In this document: positions 41,390 to 49,943 of the stretch, one piece after another
Position numbering within the stretch: the first letter of the stretch is position 1
Layout of the letters: each line of letters starts with the position of its first letter
Assembly: GCA_964567685.1 (NCBI GenBank)
Contig: CAZMNO010000008.1
Coordinates: forward strand, 1-64,000
Source: UBA5972 sp964567685
Lineage (GTDB): Bacteria; Pseudomonadota; Alphaproteobacteria; Rhodobacterales; Rhodobacteraceae
Direction: 5' to 3'
Length of the DNA stretch: 64,000 nt
Translations under genes and position numbers: made by a program
Notes under the pieces: model-generated
Seen by the model: the letters and a program-made list of their open reading frames with translations, nothing else
Told to the model about the DNA's origin: nothing
The model's database searches: none

Positions 41390-41851
41390 ATGAATTACGC
41401 ATCTGCAAGCCAGCCGAAATCCGGGGTGACATTGCGCATCTGGGAACTCAGCAGTGAGATAACGCGCGAAAAAGGACGGCTGGCGCTTCGCCGGGAACTG
41501 ATCAATAGAGCCAGGGAAGAGGGAATTAAGGAAAGCACGGCGTCTACACAGTATCATCACTGGAAAACTGCCCAATCAGATCAGACGACAGTGTCAATTG
41601 CTGTATCACCAGTTCGACTGGTCATCGGGCCGGACGGACGGGTCGTAATTCCTGCCGATATGCGCCGAGCGATGGAGCTTGATGAAAGTGGATCGGTTCT
41701 TGCGCAAATTGATCAGGGGGCACTGACCCTGACGTCACCGACCGTGGGTCTTCGCAAAGCACAGGAACTGGTTCGTTCATTCGACAAGGGTGACGGCTCA
41801 GCTGCAGAGGAATTGATTCAGGAACGACGTGCAGAAGCAGCGCGCGAATGA
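41390..41851 (+). CDS. AbrB/SpoVT-type antitoxin-like protein with an N-terminal helical domain
   Basis: A 153-residue protein. Residues about 14-60 form a helical segment resembling a winged-helix or partner-binding domain (LRIWELSSEITREKGR, then TASTQYHHWK). Residues about 74-121 are a swapped-hairpin AbrB domain (VIGPDGRVVIPADMRRAM), the DNA-binding fold of VapB/MazE-type antitoxins. The C-terminal helix (about 122-153) could bind the PIN protein. AGGAG precedes the ATG and the end overlaps the PIN gene by 4 nt. It is longer than usual antitoxins (about 75-90 residues) because of the N-terminal addition. Confidence 0.75.
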   Translation: MNYASASQPKSGVTLRIWELSSEITREKGRLALRRELINRAREEGIKESTASTQYHHWKTAQSDQTTVSIAVSPVRLVIGPDGRVVIPADMRRAMELDESGSVLAQIDQGALTLTSPTVGLRKAQELVRSFDKGDGSAAEELIQERRAEAARE

Positions 41852-42228
41852 ACTATGTGGTGGACAGTTCAGCGGTGCTGGCTTTGCTTTGGGGCGAACC
41901 GGGAAGCGAACGGGTGGCTGAGGAGATACCGGCAGCAAATATGAGCTCGGTCAATCACGCCGAGATCGTGGGCAAGTTGATTGACCGGGGAGCCACAGAA
42001 ACTGAGGCCGAAAAGGCTTTGAGCGCGCTTGGGTTTTCCGTCGTTCCATTTGACAAAGCGGCATCCTTTCAAGCTGGATATTTGCGTAAATATACCCGTC
42101 AATTCGGATTGTCGCTGGGTGACAGAGCCTGCCTTGCCGTTGCTATGATCCTTGATGCACCGGTCCTGACGGCGGATCGCGCTTGGGCTGAATTGGATTT
42201 GGGGCTGAAAATAGAGGTCACTCGATGA
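41848..42228 (+). CDS. PIN-domain ribonuclease, VapC-like toxin
   Basis: A 126-residue PIN domain. The metal-binding acidic residues are Asp6 (VVDSSAVLALL), Glu39 (NHAEIVGKL), Asp92 (LGDRACLAVA) and Asp110 (TADRAW), the complete VapC set. It should be a Mg-dependent RNase neutralised by the upstream AbrB-type protein, whose gene it overlaps (ATGA). Toxicity and RNA target are not known from sequence. The pair interrupts the leucine catabolic gene order. Confidence 0.85.
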   Translation: MNYVVDSSAVLALLWGEPGSERVAEEIPAANMSSVNHAEIVGKLIDRGATETEAEKALSALGFSVVPFDKAASFQAGYLRKYTRQFGLSLGDRACLAVAMILDAPVLTADRAWAELDLGLKIEVTR

Positions 42229-42743
42229 AGACAACATCAAACATACGAGTACTCTTGTTCGGTCTAGTGATTGGATTTCCCGCACAAGCCCTGGCGCAGG
42301 AACTTACCTTCAACCCCATGCTCACCCATTCCTGCCTTGAGGACGCAACAACCCCCGCAGAGCGTGTCGCCTGTATCGGCGTTTCTGCCAATGCCTGTAT
42401 GGAAGAAACCGAGGGTGGTTATTCCACCGTCGGTATGGGCGGCTGCATTGATCGCGAGTTGGCCTGGTGGGATGACCGGCTCAATTCCAGCTACCGGGAT
42501 TTGCGCGCGCGTGAAAAGGCTGATGACGCTGAGTTTGGCGCCGGTGAGAACGGCATCCCGGCCAAAGCTCCGGCTCTGAAAGCCATGCAGCGCGCCTGGA
42601 TTACTTGGCGCGATGCCACATGTGACTACGAGCGTTCGCAATGGGGTGGGGGCACGGGTGGTGGTCCGGCCACGCTTGGTTGTCTGATGCGCCTGACAGC
42701 AGAGCAGACGCTTTATCTGGAACGCGTGGGACAGGAATTTTGA
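42225..42743 (+). CDS. secreted LprI/DUF1311-family protein
   Basis: A 172-residue protein with a signal peptide cleaved after ALA (residue 24). The mature part has six or more cysteines and the LprI core (MGGCIDRELAWWDDRLNSSY, then AWITWRDATCDYE). The family is named after a mycobacterial lysozyme-inhibitor lipoprotein, but most members are uncharacterised. It overlaps the PIN gene by 4 nt and precedes the carboxylase gene by 31 nt, so it is part of the same transcript. A role in leucine catabolism is not indicated by the sequence. Confidence 0.8.
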   Translation: MKTTSNIRVLLFGLVIGFPAQALAQELTFNPMLTHSCLEDATTPAERVACIGVSANACMEETEGGYSTVGMGGCIDRELAWWDDRLNSSYRDLRAREKADDAEFGAGENGIPAKAPALKAMQRAWITWRDATCDYERSQWGGGTGGGPATLGCLMRLTAEQTLYLERVGQEF

Positions 42744-42774
42744 AACCGGCCTTCAAGGCGGTTCGGAGGATTAT

Positions 42775-44382
42775 ATGAGCCAGCTTCAATCATCTGCCCT
42801 TACCGGTTCGGATCAGTTCAAGGCCAATGTTGCAGCGCATCGGGATGCGCTGGCTGAGATACGCGAGGCTGCATCAGAGGCCACGCTCGGCGGTGGGCCG
42901 AAGGCCCGCGAGCGCCATCTGGCTCGCGGCAAGATGTTGCCGCGCGAGCGCGTCTCCAACCTCCTTGATCCTGCCAGCCCGTTTCTGGAAATCGGCGCGA
43001 CAGCGGCGCATGGTCTGTATGATGGTGCGGCACCCGGGGCCGGGGTGATTGCCGGGATCGGGCGTGTGCACGGGCTTGAGGTCATGGTCATCTGCAACGA
43101 TGCCACCGTGAAGGGCGGCACCTATTTCCCGATGACCGTCAAAAAGCACCTGCGGGCGCAGGAAATTGCTGAACAAAATCACCTGCCCTGCATCTATCTC
43201 GTCGACAGCGGCGGTGCCAACCTGCCCAACCAGAACGAGGTTTTCCCGGATCGCGACCATTTTGGCCGGATATTCTACAATCAGGCCAACATGTCAGCCA
43301 AAAGCATCCCGCAAATCGCCGTGGTCATGGGCTCCTGCACCGCAGGTGGGGCTTATGTGCCGGCGATGTCGGATGTGACGATCATCGTCAAGGAACAGGG
43401 CACGATCTTTCTCGCTGGCCCACCGCTGGTCAAAGCCGCAACCGGTGAGGTGGTGAGTTCGGAAGATCTTGGCGGGGGTGACGTCCATACCCGCCTCTCG
43501 GGCGTTGCCGATTACCTGGCCGAAGATGACGCTCATGCGCTGGCGCTGGCGCGGCGTGCAGTGGCCGGTCTTAACCGGGTGAAACCGGCGACGGTCGATC
43601 TGCAACCGATTGAAGAGCCGCTTTACGACCCTGAAGAAATCCTCGGCGTAGTGCCTGCCGATCTGCGCACGCCATATGATATCCGCGAGGTGATCGCCCG
43701 CATGGTTGACGGCTCGCGCTTTGACGAGTTCAAATCGCGCTTTGGCGAAACCCTGGTCTGCGGTTTTGCCCATGTCAAAGGCATGCCCGTGGGGATCATC
43801 GGCAATAATGGGGTGATCTTCTCGGAAAGCGCGCAAAAGGGCGCGCATTTTGTTGAATTGTGCTCACAACGGCGTATCCCCTTGGTTTTCATGCAGAATA
43901 TCACCGGCTTCATGGTTGGCAGAAAGTATGAAAACGAAGGCATTGCGCGACATGGGGCGAAAATGGTCACAGCCGTTGCCTCGACCAAAGTGCCGAAGAT
44001 CACAATGATCATCGGGGGGTCCAATGGTGCCGGAAACTACGGTATGGCCGGACGTGCCTACAGCCCGCGGTTCTTGTGGACCTGGCCCAACAGCCGCATC
44101 TCGGTCATGGGTGGCGAGCAGGCCGCCGGGGTGCTGGCAACCGTGAAACGCGACGCGATTGAGCGTGCTGGTGAAAGCTGGTCAGCCGAGGAAGAGGCGG
44201 AATTCAAACGCCCGACACTTGAAATGTTTGCTGAGCAGTCACACCCGCTTTATGCCTCGGCAAGGCTTTGGGATGACGGCGTCATCGACCCACGCAAAAG
44301 CCGCGATGTACTGGCCTTGAGCCTCAGCGCAAGCCTCTGCGCTCCGATCGAAGAAACGCGCTTTGGCGTCTTCAGGATGTGA
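42775..44382 (+). CDS. mccB: methylcrotonyl-CoA carboxylase, carboxyltransferase subunit
   Basis: A 535-residue beta subunit that transfers the carboxyl group from biotin to 3-methylcrotonyl-CoA. GSCTAGGAYVPAMSD and QNITGFMVGRKYENEGIARHGAKM are the two oxyanion-hole and CoA-binding regions of biotin-dependent carboxyltransferases of this type. GGSNGAGNYGMAGRAYSPRF near residue 420 is specific to the methylcrotonyl family. The alpha subunit follows 78 nt later. Confidence 0.94.
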   Translation: MSQLQSSALTGSDQFKANVAAHRDALAEIREAASEATLGGGPKARERHLARGKMLPRERVSNLLDPASPFLEIGATAAHGLYDGAAPGAGVIAGIGRVHGLEVMVICNDATVKGGTYFPMTVKKHLRAQEIAEQNHLPCIYLVDSGGANLPNQNEVFPDRDHFGRIFYNQANMSAKSIPQIAVVMGSCTAGGAYVPAMSDVTIIVKEQGTIFLAGPPLVKAATGEVVSSEDLGGGDVHTRLSGVADYLAEDDAHALALARRAVAGLNRVKPATVDLQPIEEPLYDPEEILGVVPADLRTPYDIREVIARMVDGSRFDEFKSRFGETLVCGFAHVKGMPVGIIGNNGVIFSESAQKGAHFVELCSQRRIPLVFMQNITGFMVGRKYENEGIARHGAKMVTAVASTKVPKITMIIGGSNGAGNYGMAGRAYSPRFLWTWPNSRISVMGGEQAAGVLATVKRDAIERAGESWSAEEEAEFKRPTLEMFAEQSHPLYASARLWDDGVIDPRKSRDVLALSLSASLCAPIEETRFGVFRM

Positions 44383-44406
44383 TCAGACCCATGTCAGTTT
44401 CCCAGC

Positions 44407-44440
44407 TTCTTCTTGGCGAAAATACTCATATCGCCACCGG
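44407..44440. repeat. dispersed AAATACTC element between mccB and mccA
   Basis: TTCTTCTTGG-CGAA-AATACTC followed by a GCC-ACCGG block matches the left arm of 46407-46430 and the reverse complement of the element at 12441-12470. It sits just upstream of the mccA ribosome binding site region. Confidence 0.5.
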
Positions 44441-44460
44441 AAAACTTCAGGAGTCCCCAG

Positions 44461-46401
44461 ATGTTTGACAAAATCCTGATCGCCAATCGTGGTGAAATCG
44501 CCTGTAGAGTCATCAGTACCGCGCATCGGATGGGTGTTAAAACCGTCGCCGTTTATTCCGATGTTGATCAAAACGCCAAACATGTTGAATTGGCCGATGA
44601 AGCGGTCCATATCGGCCTGCCGCAACCGGCTGAAAGCTATCTCAAGGGTGATCTGATGATCCAGACGGCGCTTGCGGCAGGTGCCGCGGCGATCCATCCC
44701 TGTTACGGGTTTCTGAGTGAAAACCCGGACTTCGTCGAGGAAGTTGAAGCAGCAGGTCTGACCTTCATCGGCCCGTCTGCCAGTGCCATCCGGGCGATGG
44801 GGCTGAAAGATGCCGCCAAGAAACTGATGACGGAGGCCGGGGTGCCGGTGGTGCCCGGGTATCACGGTGACAATCAGGATCCCGAGCATCTTTCCGGTGC
44901 GGCTGATGCAATCGGTTATCCGGTGCTGATCAAGGCGGTTGCCGGCGGCGGTGGCAAGGGCATGCGCAAGGTCGACAGACCGGGTGATTTCATGGAAGCG
45001 CTCAGTTCCGCCCAATCCGAAGCCCGCACCGCATTTGGCAACGACAATGTTCTGATTGAAAAATTCGTTGAAAAACCCCGCCATATCGAAGTGCAGGTCT
45101 TTGGCGATGGCAAGGAGGCCGTGCATCTGTTCGAACGCGATTGTTCTTTGCAAAGACGCCACCAGAAAGTCATCGAAGAGGCTCCGGCACCGGGCATGAC
45201 CGAAGAGATGCGCACCGCAATGGGCGAAGCGGCAGTCAGGGCGGCCGAGGCGATCGGCTATAAAGGTGCGGGAACGATCGAGTTTATCGTCGACGCCTCC
45301 GACGGGCTCAGGCCGGATCGCTTCTGGTTCATGGAAATGAACACCCGCCTTCAGGTCGAACATCCGGTGACCGAGGCGATCACCGGGATTGATCTGGTGG
45401 AATGGCAATTGCGAGTCGCGGCGGGCGAGGCTTTGCCAAAGTCACAAGATGACCTCAGCATCACCGGCCATAGTTTTGAGGCGCGGCTTTATGCCGAAGA
45501 CGTGCCAAAGGGGTTTCTGCCCGCGACCGGGACGCTGAGCCATCTGAAATTTCCACCTGAAGCGCGCGCTGACAGCGGTGTCAGGGCAGGCGACACCATC
45601 TCACCCTTTTATGACCCGATGATCGCAAAGCTGATCGTACACGGGCCGACCCGCAGCGTGGCACTGCGCCAGATGACGACAGCGCTGGCGCATACCGAGG
45701 TTGCCGGAAGCGTTACCAACCTTGCCTTTCTCGGTGCTCTGACGCGGCATCAGGGTTTTGCGTCGGGTGATGTCGATACCGGGCTGATTGATCGTGATCT
45801 TGATGAACTGGTCGCCGAACCGACCCCGAATACCGAAATCAGGGCAATGGCTGCACTGGTGGCAACCGGGCTTTTTGAAGGTCAGGGATGGGAAAGCGGC
45901 TTCAGCCTGTGGGATCCGCTCGCGCAAACGGTCAGTCTTGACTATGAGGGGGCAGGCTTTGAGGCTGTCATCCATCATCTCGGTGCGTCACGGCATAAGA
46001 TTGTGATCGATGGCGAATGCGTCGAAGCCTCTCTGGAGCGGCGGGGATGGATGCTGAACGACCACCCGGCAGGGATGCGCATCGCGAAAAACGGCAATCA
46101 TGTCAGTGTCTTTGCCAGCCACGGCTTTCACTTCACCCTGAATGATCCGCTTGATCGCGACCCGGGGCTGGCCGGTGGTGGCAACCTGATCGAGGCACCG
46201 ATGCCCGGACTGGTCAAGGCGGTGTTCGTGACAGCAGGCGACAGCGTTGCGGCCGGGGACCGGCTGGCCATTCTCGAGGCGATGAAAATGGAACATTCGC
46301 TCACCGCCGCGCGTGACGGTGTGGTTGCTGAGGTTCTGACCAGCGATGGTGAACAGGTCGAGGCCGGTGTCGCTCTGATCCGGTTGGAGGATGAGGACTG
46401 A
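44461..46401 (+). CDS. mccA: methylcrotonyl-CoA carboxylase, biotin-containing subunit
   Basis: A 646-residue alpha subunit. The biotin carboxylase part starts with FDKILIANRGEIACRV, has the ATP-grasp glycine loop AVAGGGGKGMRK and the catalytic EMNTRLQVEHPVTE. The biotin carboxyl carrier domain lies at the C-terminus, with the biotinylated Lys in LEAMKMEHSL. The frame is open to 44413, but the ATG at 44461 is the family N-terminus. It forms the carboxylase with MccB, producing 3-methylglutaconyl-CoA. Confidence 0.95.
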   Translation: MFDKILIANRGEIACRVISTAHRMGVKTVAVYSDVDQNAKHVELADEAVHIGLPQPAESYLKGDLMIQTALAAGAAAIHPCYGFLSENPDFVEEVEAAGLTFIGPSASAIRAMGLKDAAKKLMTEAGVPVVPGYHGDNQDPEHLSGAADAIGYPVLIKAVAGGGGKGMRKVDRPGDFMEALSSAQSEARTAFGNDNVLIEKFVEKPRHIEVQVFGDGKEAVHLFERDCSLQRRHQKVIEEAPAPGMTEEMRTAMGEAAVRAAEAIGYKGAGTIEFIVDASDGLRPDRFWFMEMNTRLQVEHPVTEAITGIDLVEWQLRVAAGEALPKSQDDLSITGHSFEARLYAEDVPKGFLPATGTLSHLKFPPEARADSGVRAGDTISPFYDPMIAKLIVHGPTRSVALRQMTTALAHTEVAGSVTNLAFLGALTRHQGFASGDVDTGLIDRDLDELVAEPTPNTEIRAMAALVATGLFEGQGWESGFSLWDPLAQTVSLDYEGAGFEAVIHHLGASRHKIVIDGECVEASLERRGWMLNDHPAGMRIAKNGNHVSVFASHGFHFTLNDPLDRDPGLAGGGNLIEAPMPGLVKAVFVTAGDSVAAGDRLAILEAMKMEHSLTAARDGVVAEVLTSDGEQVEAGVALIRLEDED

Positions 46402-46406
46402 TGCAT

Positions 46407-46481
46407 TTCTTTTTGGCTCAAATACTCAAAACCCCGTGCCTGCCGACAGTGCCGGATTTGAGTATTTATCACCAAAAAGAA
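46407..46481 (+). terminator. long inverted repeat after mccA (terminator or attenuator-like)
   Basis: TTCTTTTTGG (46407-46416) pairs with CCAAAAAGAA (46472-46481), and AATACTCAAA (46421-46430) with TTTGAGTATT (46457-46466), leaving a small internal loop and a 26-nt apical loop. The stem begins 6 nt after the mccA stop and ends just before the GST ribosome binding site, so it could limit read-through or protect the upstream mRNA. The AATACTC core is shared with two other elements in the window. Confidence 0.5.
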
Positions 46482-46495
46482 GGCAGGGAGGCGGT

Positions 46496-47158
46496 ATGGT
46501 GAAACGACGGTTGCATCACGGCTGGGAAAGCCGCTCAACGCGGTCTCTGGCGCTGCTTTATGAGATGGGGCTTGAGTTTGAGCTGGTCATCCATTCGTTT
46601 CGCAGTTCGCTCTATAACGAAGAGTACCGCCAGTTATCACCCGCAGGCCGGGTGCCGTCATTGGAAGACGGTGATCAGGTGATTTTTGAGACCGGTGCGA
46701 TCACTGAATATCTGGTGGAAACCTATCCGGAAACGGGCCTTGGCCGTCTGCCAGGGCATCCTGAACGCTGGCAATGGCTGCAATGGCTGCATTTTGCCGA
46801 AACCATCGGCCAGCATCTTGCCAATCTTACCCAGCATCATGTGGTCTTGCGCGACCCGGTGATGCGGTCACCAACCGTGATGAAATATGAGACCATCCGC
46901 CTCAGACGCACGCTTAAGGTGCTGGAAGAGGCGCTGGATGGGCAGGATTATATGCTGGCCAGCGGGTTCTCGGCCATCGATACCAATATCGGCTATTCGA
47001 TCTACGGGGCGGCGCATTTCGTCAGGCTTGATGAGTTTGCCAATCTTGCCGCTTACAAGGCGCGGTTGTTTGAACGTCCGGCCTTTCAGCGGGCTTTGCC
47101 ACCGACGGGTGCCGAGCGGCTTTATCATCAGGAATTTTACGAGTTGCCGGATGTCTGA
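46496..47158 (+). CDS. glutathione S-transferase family protein
   Basis: A 220-residue GST. The N-terminal thioredoxin-like domain has HHGWESRSTRSLALLYEMGL (position of the catalytic Ser/Cys) and GRVPSLEDGDQVIFETGAITEYL, with the glutathione-binding Glu-Thr. The C-terminal helical domain contains FSAIDTNIGYSI. The ATG at 46496 is preceded by GGGAGG. It sits inside the leucine catabolic cluster, between mccA and the HMG-CoA lyase gene, which it overlaps by 8 nt. A detoxifying or isomerase role for a pathway intermediate is possible but unproved. Confidence 0.85.
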   Translation: MVKRRLHHGWESRSTRSLALLYEMGLEFELVIHSFRSSLYNEEYRQLSPAGRVPSLEDGDQVIFETGAITEYLVETYPETGLGRLPGHPERWQWLQWLHFAETIGQHLANLTQHHVVLRDPVMRSPTVMKYETIRLRRTLKVLEEALDGQDYMLASGFSAIDTNIGYSIYGAAHFVRLDEFANLAAYKARLFERPAFQRALPPTGAERLYHQEFYELPDV

Positions 47159-48005
47159 GGTGGTTGAGATTTTCGAGGTCGGTCCGCGTGACGGATTGCA
47201 GAACGAGGCGCGGCTGATTGCCGCTGAGGATAAGATCCTGCTGGTCGACATGCTGTCGGAAACCGGTTTCAGGCGCATCGAAGTGGCGTCGTTCGTGTCT
47301 CCGAAATGGGTTCCGCAGATGGCTGATGGTGCGCGCGTTCTTGCGGGGATCAGGCGGGCAGAGGGGATATCTTATGCCGCACTCACACCGAATATGCGGG
47401 GGTTTGAGGGCGCGCAGGATGCGAAAGCTGATGAGATCGCCATTTTCGCCTCGGCTTCCGAAGGGTTTTCCCGCGCCAATATCAATTGTTCGATTGCGGA
47501 AAGTCTGGAGCGGTTTGCGCCGGTTGTGAAGGCGGCAAAGGCCCATGAGATTCCGGTCCGGGGGTATATCTCCTGTGTCACCGACTGCCCGTTTGACGGC
47601 GCGACCGATCCCGCGCAGGTAGCCGGGCTGGCCGCAAAGCTGCGCGATGCCGGGTGTTATGAAATCAGTTTGGGCGATACCATCGGGCAGGGGCGGCCCG
47701 AGACTATCGCCGCCATGCTGAATGCCGTTTTGGAAGAGCTTCCGGCCGCGCGGCTTGCCGGGCATTATCATGACACGGCCGGGCGGGCACTACTGAATAT
47801 CGAGGCTTCGTTGGAGCTTGGACTCAGGGTGTTTGACGCGGCTGTCGGCGGTTTGGGCGGGTGTCCTTATGCGCCGGGGGCGGCTGGCAATGTGGCCACT
47901 GAGGCAGTACATGACCGGGTTTCGGCACTGGGCTATGAAACCGGGCTTGATCGGGAAAAACTGGTCGAGGCGGCTGAGTTTGCAAAGAGCCTCAGAAGCG
48001 GCTGA
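47151..48005 (+). CDS. mvaB: hydroxymethylglutaryl-CoA lyase
   Basis: A 284-residue TIM-barrel lyase splitting HMG-CoA into acetyl-CoA and acetoacetate, the last step of leucine catabolism. GPRDGLQNE is the metal/catalytic start motif, SASEGFSRANINCSI follows, HYHDTAGRAL gives the metal His residues, and GGLGGCPYAPGAAGNVATE contains the catalytic Cys loop. The start MSEVVEIFEVGPRDG overlaps the GST stop by 8 nt. Confidence 0.95.
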   Translation: MSEVVEIFEVGPRDGLQNEARLIAAEDKILLVDMLSETGFRRIEVASFVSPKWVPQMADGARVLAGIRRAEGISYAALTPNMRGFEGAQDAKADEIAIFASASEGFSRANINCSIAESLERFAPVVKAAKAHEIPVRGYISCVTDCPFDGATDPAQVAGLAAKLRDAGCYEISLGDTIGQGRPETIAAMLNAVLEELPAARLAGHYHDTAGRALLNIEASLELGLRVFDAAVGGLGGCPYAPGAAGNVATEAVHDRVSALGYETGLDREKLVEAAEFAKSLRSG

Positions 48006-48032
48006 TCCCAAGGTTTTAGGAGACCTTAACCG

Positions 48033-48818
48033 ATGTACGAAACCCTGAGAATTGAGACAGACGCGCGAGGCGTGGCGACGCTCTGGCTGGCGCGAGCGGA
48101 CAAGCATAACGCCATGTCCGGGCAGATGATCGAGGAACTGGCCGCCGCTGCCGAAGCGCTGGGCGGGGACTCTTCGGTCCGGGTCGTGGTGCTGGCCGCC
48201 GAGGGCAAGAGCTTTTGCGCAGGCGGCGATCTCAGATGGATGCAGGCCCAGATGGCGGCCAATGCCGAAGAACGCCGGGTTGAGGCGCGCAAACTGGCAA
48301 TGGCGCTATATGCGCTGAACACCTTGCCCAAGCCGCTGATCGGGCGGGTGCAGGGCAATGCGTTTGGCGGTGGTATCGGCATGATGTCGGTCTGTGATGT
48401 GGCCATTGGCGTGCCTGACGCGCGTTTCGGACTGACTGAGGTGAAACTCGGGCTGATCCCGGCGACCATTTCGCCTTATGTGCTGGCGCGCATGGGGGAA
48501 GACAAGGCGCGGCGGGTCTTCATGTCGGCGCGCCTGTTCGGGGCAGAAGAGGCGGTTTCGCTTAACCTGCTGGCGCGTGTGGTTGAGGCTGAGGCGCTTG
48601 ACGCCGCGATTGAGGCGGAAGTCGCGCCCTATCTGTCGGCAGCGCCTGGGGCAGTTGCTGAATCAAAGCGTCTGACGCGGATGCTGGGCCCATCGATTAC
48701 ACCGGAGATTATCGACGCTACAATCGAGCGGCTTGTTGCTACGTGGGAAGGCGACGAAGCTGCCGAGGGGATTGCCGCATTTTTTGAAAAACGCAAAGCG
48801 AATTGGGTGAAAGACTGA
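48033..48818 (+). CDS. liuC: enoyl-CoA hydratase, probable methylglutaconyl-CoA hydratase
   Basis: A 261-residue crotonase-fold protein. The oxyanion-hole segment is GRVQGNAFGGGIGMMSVCDV and the second catalytic Glu lies in GLTEVKLGLIPATISPYVLAR, the signature of the methylglutaconyl-CoA hydratase branch. Position after HMG-CoA lyase and the carboxylase genes supports conversion of 3-methylglutaconyl-CoA to HMG-CoA. It ends the cluster; 223 nt separate it from nuoA. Confidence 0.9.
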   Translation: MYETLRIETDARGVATLWLARADKHNAMSGQMIEELAAAAEALGGDSSVRVVVLAAEGKSFCAGGDLRWMQAQMAANAEERRVEARKLAMALYALNTLPKPLIGRVQGNAFGGGIGMMSVCDVAIGVPDARFGLTEVKLGLIPATISPYVLARMGEDKARRVFMSARLFGAEEAVSLNLLARVVEAEALDAAIEAEVAPYLSAAPGAVAESKRLTRMLGPSITPEIIDATIERLVATWEGDEAAEGIAAFFEKRKANWVKD

Positions 48819-48969
48819 TCGCGGTCAGGAGAATCACCTTTTCAGGTTTCGTCCTGCACGCACCGTAATTTGTATGCAAATGTATGCCAGCTTTTGCTGC
48901 CTTGTTCGCTGTTGACGTAGCTGAAGTAAAAACAATGGCGAAAACCACCCCATGCAAAACCCTGTTCGG

Positions 48970-48998
48970 TTGACCTCCTGTCGTGGCAGGAGTAAAGC
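48970..48998 (+). promoter_or_regulatory. possible nuo operon promoter with a hairpin in the spacer
   Basis: TTGACC (48970-48975) and TAAAGC (48993-48998) are separated by 17 nt, and the spacer contains a perfect stem CTCCTG-TCGTGG-CAGGAG (48975-48992). The -10 box is poor, so the promoter call is tentative. The region lies 44 nt before the nuoA start. The hairpin may instead be part of the leader or an operator. Confidence 0.35.
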
Positions 48999-49041
48999 TC
49001 GGCCCTGAATAATAGCCGCAAAAGAACATTGAGGAGGCCCC

Positions 49042-49407
49042 GTGGACGAGCTGTTAAGAGAATACCTGCCGATCCTCATATTTCTTGCCCTCGCCGTGGC
49101 GCTTGGACTGGTTCTGGTCATCGCCGCTTTCATCGTTGCGGTGCGCCACCCCGATGCCGAAAAAATCAGTGCTTACGAATGCGGGTTCAATGCTTTTGAT
49201 GATGCGCGAATGAAGTTTGATGTGCGCTTTTATCTGGTGGCCATCCTGTTCATCATTTTTGACCTTGAAGTTGCCTTTCTGTTTCCCTGGGCCGCGAGTT
49301 TTCAGCATGTCGGCACCCTTGGTTTCTGGTCGATGATGGTGTTTCTGGCCGTCCTGACGGTCGGGTTTGCATATGAATGGAAGAAAGGGGCGCTGGAATG
49401 GGCGTGA
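49042..49407 (+). CDS. nuoA: NADH-quinone oxidoreductase subunit A
   Basis: A 121-residue membrane subunit of complex I with three membrane spans (about 8-32, 64-86, 93-113). YECGFNAFDDARMKFDVRFYLVAILFIIFDLE is the highly conserved loop and second span; the ionisable residues in it matter for quinone-site coupling. The start is a GTG preceded by GAGGAGG. The end overlaps nuoB by 10 nt. It opens the nuo operon. Confidence 0.96.
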   Translation: MDELLREYLPILIFLALAVALGLVLVIAAFIVAVRHPDAEKISAYECGFNAFDDARMKFDVRFYLVAILFIIFDLEVAFLFPWAASFQHVGTLGFWSMMVFLAVLTVGFAYEWKKGALEWA

Positions 49408-49931
49408 GTACATCGGCCAATCAGGCAGAGGCTGATAAGGATGTCGCTGTTGCCGCCTTTAACCGTGACTTGCAGGACAAAGGGTTTTTGCTGACCTCGT
49501 CAGAGGACATCATCAACTGGGCTCGCACCGGTTCCTTACACTGGATGACTTTCGGTCTGGCCTGTTGCGCGGTCGAGATGATGCATGTGGCGATGCCGCG
49601 CTATGATGCAGAACGTTTCGGTTTTGCCCCGCGCGCCAGCCCGCGCCAGTCGGACGTGATGATTGTGGCCGGTACACTGACCAATAAAATGGCTCCGGCT
49701 TTGCGCAAGGTTTACGACCAGATGCCGGAACCGCGCTATGTCATCTCGATGGGCTCCTGTGCCAATGGCGGCGGGTATTACCATTACTCTTATTCCGTGG
49801 TGCGAGGCTGTGACCGGATTATTCCGGTGGATATCTACGTTCCCGGTTGCCCGCCGACGGCTGAAGCCTTGCTTTACGGCATCCTGCAATTGCAGCGAAA
49901 AATTCGCCGCACCGGAACGATTGCGCGATAA
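49398..49931 (+). CDS. nuoB: NADH-quinone oxidoreductase subunit B
   Basis: A 177-residue peripheral-arm subunit carrying cluster N2. The four ligands are the adjacent cysteines in GLACCAVEMM and single cysteines in MGSCANGGG and VPGCPPTAEAL. A variable N-terminal stretch of about 35 residues precedes the core. The ATG at 49398 overlaps the end of nuoA and is followed by STSANQAEAD. Confidence 0.96.
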   Translation: MGVSTSANQAEADKDVAVAAFNRDLQDKGFLLTSSEDIINWARTGSLHWMTFGLACCAVEMMHVAMPRYDAERFGFAPRASPRQSDVMIVAGTLTNKMAPALRKVYDQMPEPRYVISMGSCANGGGYYHYSYSVVRGCDRIIPVDIYVPGCPPTAEALLYGILQLQRKIRRTGTIAR

Positions 49932-49943
49932 AAAGGATTTGAC

